Positions 60,395-64,000 of a DNA stretch of 64,000 nt are shown here, in pieces. Under the pieces are notes generated by a model. It was not told the origin of the DNA, did no database searches, and saw nothing but the letters and a program-made list of their open reading frames with translations. A program made the translations under genes and the position numbers. Positions within the stretch are counted from its first letter, which is position 1. Every line of letters starts with the position of its first letter. Source of the stretch: Arcticibacter tournemirensis (lineage in GTDB: Bacteria > Bacteroidota > Bacteroidia > Sphingobacteriales > Sphingobacteriaceae); the NCBI RefSeq assembly GCF_006716645.1, contig NZ_VFPL01000001.1:186001-250000 (forward strand). The letters are read 5' to 3'.

Positions 60395-60919
60395 GCCGTA
60401 ACTAAAGGCTGAGCCGGGAGTATGGACCAGGGGTGTATGAACAGCTATCGAATCGACGGCCTGCGCCAGCGTAAGGTCTTTTTGGTATTCGTACTTGTCT
60501 GAAAACTCGCCTGGCTCCTCAAGGTCGCCCTCAAACCCTGAGGTATGAGAGAACAGCTGCCTGATGGTGATCTGTCCCTTATGATTCTCCGTAAAAGCAG
60601 GAAGGAACTTTCCAACAGTATCATCCAGCGAGAGTTTCTTTTCGTCCACAAGCTTCATAATGACAGCCCCCGACAGCCATTTTGAAGCCGATGCGATCAT
60701 ACGGGGCGAGTTAATGCCGAGGTTCACCTCTTTCCGGTAAATCACCTCGCCATTCTGGGAAACCAGTACTGCTACCTGATTCTGATAAACCTCCAGGTTT
60801 TCATCGATAAACCTATCGACAGAAGAAAAATCATATTTACTATCCTTGTAAGGATTCTCGTCATCCTTTTTACAGCTCCCAAATAAGAAAGGCAGAAGAA
60901 GGATTAGTATGGTATTCAT
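60395..60919 (-). pseudogene. Serine hydrolase (beta-lactamase family), N-terminal part split by IS66
   Basis: The ATG at 60919 begins a lipoprotein leader (MNTILILLLPFLFGSCKKDD; lipobox FGSC), then AVLVSQNGEVIYRKEVNLGI and the catalytic motif IASASKWLSGAVIMKL (S-x-x-K). The GQITIRQLFSHTSGF segment is typical of the family. At the IS66 boundary the frame reads SAFSYG and then enters the element. The rest of the gene lies at 57481-58040. An ATG at 60934 is an alternative start. Confidence 0.87.
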
Positions 60920-60942
60920 AAAGTGTGATTTCATGGGTGCTG

Positions 60943-61314
60943 TTATTTCTGTTTCCTTTTTTTTCTAACGTTCTCCTTCATTTCTGATTGGAATTTCTTG
61001 TATTCCTTGTATTGGTCGTCGTTGAGCGTCTCTTTCATCTGAGCATCTCTCTTTGACCGGAGGGCAGAGAACTTCTTGTATTTTGCCATTTTCGATTCGC
61101 CGGATGACTTTAAGGCGGAGAGCCCGTTGAAAAATTCGGAATTGATAGACTTTACTTTTGTTTCCTGTTCATCTGTGAGGTTCAATTTCGTTTTAAACTC
61201 TTCGAATTTGGCCAGGGTTTCCTGACGTTGTTCGTCGGTCATTTTTGTTTGAGCCCTTAGGCTCATGCCTGACAGCAAAAACATACAGGCAATAAGTGGA
61301 ATGAGCTTTTTCAT
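60943..61314 (-). CDS. Exported Spy/CpxP-like small protein (LTxxQ-type)
   Basis: A signal peptide (IACMFLLSGMSLRAQ) precedes about 100 charged residues with the pattern KMTDEQRQETLAKFEEFKTKLNLTDEQETKVKSI. T-D-E-Q repeats of this kind resemble LTxxQ motifs of Spy/CpxP-like proteins. Such proteins act as periplasmic chaperones or stress sensors. The C-terminus is very basic (KENVRKKRKQK). It lies just upstream of the split serine hydrolase gene, on the same strand. Confidence 0.7.
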   Translation of the reverse strand: MKKLIPLIACMFLLSGMSLRAQTKMTDEQRQETLAKFEEFKTKLNLTDEQETKVKSINSEFFNGLSALKSSGESKMAKYKKFSALRSKRDAQMKETLNDDQYKEYKKFQSEMKENVRKKRKQK

Positions 61315-61509
61315 CTTGTTCTTTCTTTAAGTGTTTGATACAAAGAAAGGGCAGGCGTTTAATGCCGTGGTTCTTTAACATAGGGAAGCTGTAATTTTTG
61401 AGGATGACACTGCCGGATCAAGCCGTGAAACGACTGCTGCCTAAACCGGAATCTGCGTTTTGTTTGATATCTTTGATGCGAAATAACATTCAGATAAACA
61501 CGATCGCAA

Positions 61510-62001
61510 ATGCCCGATACCTTCACTGCAATTGACTTCGAAACCGCTCAGGGGAAACGATGGAGCATCTGTCAAATCGGCCTTATCAGGGTAGAAAAAG
61601 GAATTCCGACACAAAAGGTAGATATATTGATAAAGCCTCCGGGCAACGAGTATAGTTTCTACAATACTCAGGTTCATGGAATTACTGCTGCAATGACAGC
61701 TACAGCGCCAACCTTTAATGTTGTATGGCAATCACTGCTTCCTTTTATCGAAGGGCAGAGGGTAATAGCACATAATGCAGCATTTGATTGCAGTTGCCTG
61801 GAACAAACTCTTACATATTATAATCTAAAGATACCCGATTATACCAAAGTTTGCACTTACCAGATATACAAACGAAAGCTATCAGAATTGTGCTCGATGT
61901 ATGATATCAGCCTGAGACATCATAATGCTCTTTCGGATGCACTGGCTTGCGCTCAGCTGTATTTAAGATATTTACGAACCGGCAAGGATGCTGGCAGATA
62001 A
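61510..62001 (+). CDS. DnaQ-like 3'-5' exonuclease (DEDDh)
   Basis: The 163-aa protein has all exonuclease motifs: Exo I TAIDFETAQG (D-x-E), Exo II VIAHNAAFDCSCLE (D) and Exo III RHHNALSDALACAQL (H-x-x-x-x-D). The length fits a stand-alone exonuclease domain. It removes nucleotides from 3' ends in repair or RNA processing; the substrate is not clear from sequence. It is the only plus-strand gene here. Confidence 0.93.
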   Translation: MPDTFTAIDFETAQGKRWSICQIGLIRVEKGIPTQKVDILIKPPGNEYSFYNTQVHGITAAMTATAPTFNVVWQSLLPFIEGQRVIAHNAAFDCSCLEQTLTYYNLKIPDYTKVCTYQIYKRKLSELCSMYDISLRHHNALSDALACAQLYLRYLRTGKDAGR

Positions 62002-62020
62002 TAAGAGATACTCAATCCGG

Positions 62021-62782
62021 CTACATATTTAACCAGGATCTGAACTGGGAAGCACGGTCTTCGCTTACTACTACTGTCAGATTTGCGGGCGGGGGAGGAT
62101 CAAGTACCACCTTTATCCGGTTACGCGACAACTTAAACATTTCCCTTATTGAACTGATGTGAATAATAAACTTCCGGCTGATCCTGAAAAATTCCTGCGT
62201 GGAAAGCTGAGGTTCGAGGCTGGTAATAGTTTCGTCGAGAATGTACGATTCGCCTTCTTTTGTAAACAGATAGAGATATTTATCCTCGGCCATAAAATAG
62301 GCAATATCGTTTGCGCTAACCGTTTTAATGCGACTCCCCAGATTGACCATGAAGCGGTTCCTGGTTCCGGTCAGAGGCTGCACGGCTTTGAGCGGAGCTT
62401 TGGCTTCAACGCCTGGATATTGCTCCTGCAGGCCTTTCAGCTTTTTAAGTGCTTGCTCAATATCCTCACGATCATACGGTTTCAGAATGTAGTCGATGCC
62501 CTGGTTTTTAAAGGCTTTCAGGGTATACTGATCGTAAGCTGTAGTGAAAATGACCGGGCACTTTACTTCTGTACGCTGAAATATTTCAAAGCTGTCGCCG
62601 TCACCCAGATGGATGTCCATGAATATCAGATCTGGAGCCGATTCCTTCAGTATTTTAACGGCAGCTTCAATAGTGCCAGCAACAGCAATTACCTCAATAG
62701 AAGTATCTGTTTCTGATAAAATAGTCCGGAGTTCACTCGCCGCCAGTTCTTCATCCTCAACAATCAGTACAGTCATCGCCAT
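62021..62782 (-). CDS. LytTR family response regulator
   Basis: The receiver domain (MTVLIVEDEELAASELRTIL) has its Asp in DLIFMDIHLGDGDSF. The LytTR domain follows: FMVNLGSRIKTVSANDIAYFMAEDKYLYLF, then EFFRISRKFIIHISSI. An in-frame ATG at 62776 (MTVLIV) is an equally good start. No kinase gene lies directly beside it in the window. A terminator at 62809 separates it from the SusD gene upstream. Confidence 0.92.
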   Translation of the reverse strand: MAMTVLIVEDEELAASELRTILSETDTSIEVIAVAGTIEAAVKILKESAPDLIFMDIHLGDGDSFEIFQRTEVKCPVIFTTAYDQYTLKAFKNQGIDYILKPYDREDIEQALKKLKGLQEQYPGVEAKAPLKAVQPLTGTRNRFMVNLGSRIKTVSANDIAYFMAEDKYLYLFTKEGESYILDETITSLEPQLSTQEFFRISRKFIIHISSIREMFKLSRNRIKVVLDPPPPANLTVVVSEDRASQFRSWLNM

Positions 62783-62808
62783 TTGATGGCATCAAAATAA
62801 ACAAAAAA

Positions 62809-62831
62809 CTCCGGCTTTTTAAAGACCGGAG
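62809..62831. terminator. Terminator upstream of the LytTR gene
   Basis: CTCCGG and CCGGAG pair around CTTTTTAAAGA (itself partly self-complementary), with AAAAA before and CTTTCT after. It ends the SusD-like transcript coming from the right on the minus strand. Confidence 0.6.
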
Positions 62832-62867
62832 CTTTCTACAGTTTATCAGGCTGTATTAATCATTAAT

Positions 62868-64000
62868 TTATTGAAGGTTTGGGTTATTCTTTATTGCTGA
62901 TGCCGGGAATCTCAACGTATAGCGGGGATCGTTCTGCTGAAGCACGAAAGTTTCTCCGTTAAACTTATGAGTGATGCTGGGCTGGCCATAACGCCGAAGG
63001 TCATACCAGCGATGTCCTTCGAGTGCAAGCTCGCGGGTGCGCTCTGCGAGTATTTCAGAGAGCAGTGCAGGGCCACTCAGCTGGCCTACTTTGGCAGCCT
63101 CTTCTGCATATCCCTGTGGCGTGAACCGTTTTGCTTTTAAAGCAAGAAGTGTTTCGCGGGCAAGGGCTGTGTTACCTGTCTGGTAGGCAGCTTCTGCTTT
63201 GATGAGATACATTTCGGCATTGCGGAAGGTGACTTTAAATTCGTCGCTGCCGGTCTTCAGTGAATTGTAACCGCTGTCGTCTTTGCTGAAAAACTTGGTT
63301 AAACGAAGGTCTGCACCCGCCTGGTATTTGCTTATCAGATCGGGAGAAACAAACACCGCTTTGGCAACAGATGTGTGGAGCGTGTTCTCTAACGACATAA
63401 TGCTTTCTGTTGAACGAAAATCCGTTGGTTTGCGGTCAGAGCTATTCAAGTCTTCAAGTTCATTGTTAAGAGACAATGCTTTTTCGGCTGAGCTCAAAGC
63501 TTTATCCCACTCACCACGATATTCGTAAATGCGGGCTTTGAATGCTTCCATTGCCCTGCGGGTGAAACGATAATTTTTACCCGTTTCGTAAGTGTTTATA
63601 TTCATTAGGGTTTCTGCATTCGCGATATCGGAGAAGATCTGCGAATACACCGCTTCAACTGGCGCCGGCGCCAAAATCTTTTCGAGGTCGATTTCTGTAG
63701 AAATGGGCACGCCTCGGTCAGCGGAAGCCGTTTCTTTGTTATAAGGCTTTGCAAACAGGTTCAGCAACTCGAAATAATTATAAGCGCGCAGCAAATAAGC
63801 TTCTCCACGAATTTGATCTACTTCAGCACTCTTCCCGGCCGTTGCTTCCGCACTAACGATGATCTCGTTTGTATAGAATATACTTTGGTAAAATGACTGG
63901 TAAGGAAACTCTGTTGTTGCCGGATCGGCTGAACCATCTTTCCATGTAAAAATATCCCTTGAATAAATAGCGTCTTCTGAATATTCATCCATGATCAGTT
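62868..64000 (-). CDS. RagB/SusD family protein, C-terminal part (5' end outside window)
   Basis: The frame is open to the window edge at 64000, so the lipoprotein leader is outside. What is visible is a SusD-like protein: QIRGEAYLLRAYNYFELLNLFAKPYNKE, TRRAMEAFKARIYEYRGEWDKALSSAEKAL, EMYLIKAEAAYQTGNTALAR and LAERTRELALEGHRWYDLRRYG. It would bind a substrate at the outer membrane together with a SusC partner, which is expected upstream beyond the edge. Confidence 0.92.
   Translation of the reverse strand, partial: LIMDEYSEDAIYSRDIFTWKDGSADPATTEFPYQSFYQSIFYTNEIIVSAEATAGKSAEVDQIRGEAYLLRAYNYFELLNLFAKPYNKETASADRGVPISTEIDLEKILAPAPVEAVYSQIFSDIANAETLMNINTYETGKNYRFTRRAMEAFKARIYEYRGEWDKALSSAEKALSLNNELEDLNSSDRKPTDFRSTESIMSLENTLHTSVAKAVFVSPDLISKYQAGADLRLTKFFSKDDSGYNSLKTGSDEFKVTFRNAEMYLIKAEAAYQTGNTALARETLLALKAKRFTPQGYAEEAAKVGQLSGPALLSEILAERTRELALEGHRWYDLRRYGQPSITHKFNGETFVLQQNDPRYTLRFPASAIKNNPNLQ

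Overview
The window looks like chromosomal DNA of a Bacteroidota member, most likely family Sphingobacteriaceae (Pedobacter-like). The reasons are two SusC/SusD-type loci, LytTR/LytS two-component pairs, DUF6266 proteins, a PorV remnant of the type IX secretion system, and promoters of the Bacteroidota form TAnnTTTG. The taxon is an inference; there is no rRNA here.

Region by region: (1) 1-12.8 kb is ordinary accessory chromosome: the end of a sialate O-acetylesterase, purT, secreted proteins, and several regulator-plus-enzyme pairs (SDR with HxlR, SDR with TetR, GlxA-type AraC regulator opposite a double SRPBCC protein). The TetR gene has clear matching operators in front of itself and of the SDR gene. 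(2) 12.8-27.2 kb is a gene graveyard. It holds one intact and two C-terminal copies of an Rpn-type nuclease, full and broken copies of YbjQ, ASCH and DUF1016 genes, a truncated porV, a decayed AlbA/HATPase fragment and an IS66 remnant. A repeated promoter module (palindrome TTACGGGAACCCGTAA, 21 nt, TATCTTTG) recurs in it, and an IS1182 element sits in the middle. (3) 27.2-39.8 kb is a defence island: a CBASS pair (CD-NTase and TIR-STING), an IS982, a type II Thoeris pair (TIR ThsB and membrane-macro ThsA), an unrecognised 693-aa protein whose N-terminus resembles phage prohead proteases, a divergent HNH-like zinc-finger protein, an IS21 that has split another small gene, a DUF2971 protein and an HTH regulator. 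(4) 40.4-48.3 kb is a SusC/SusD/TlpA locus with a small secreted peptide, a MauE/DoxX membrane protein and a Crp/Fnr regulator. (5) 48.5-54.9 kb holds DUF6266 paralogues, a CHAP peptidase, a lipoprotein, and two toxin-antitoxin pairs (RelE/ParE-type and HicAB); a 23-bp perfect inverted repeat lies before hicA. (6) 54.9-64 kb holds a SYLF protein, a LytS/LytR pair, a serine hydrolase gene split by an IS66 element with an 8-bp target duplication, an exonuclease, a second LytTR regulator and the start of another SusD gene.

The strongest candidate for undescribed biology is the 32.1-39.8 kb part of the defence island: the 693-aa protein next to Thoeris, the HNH-like gene facing away from it, and the IS21-broken gene plus DUF2971 operon. 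Everything was read by eye from the sequence; no database search or folding program was run.
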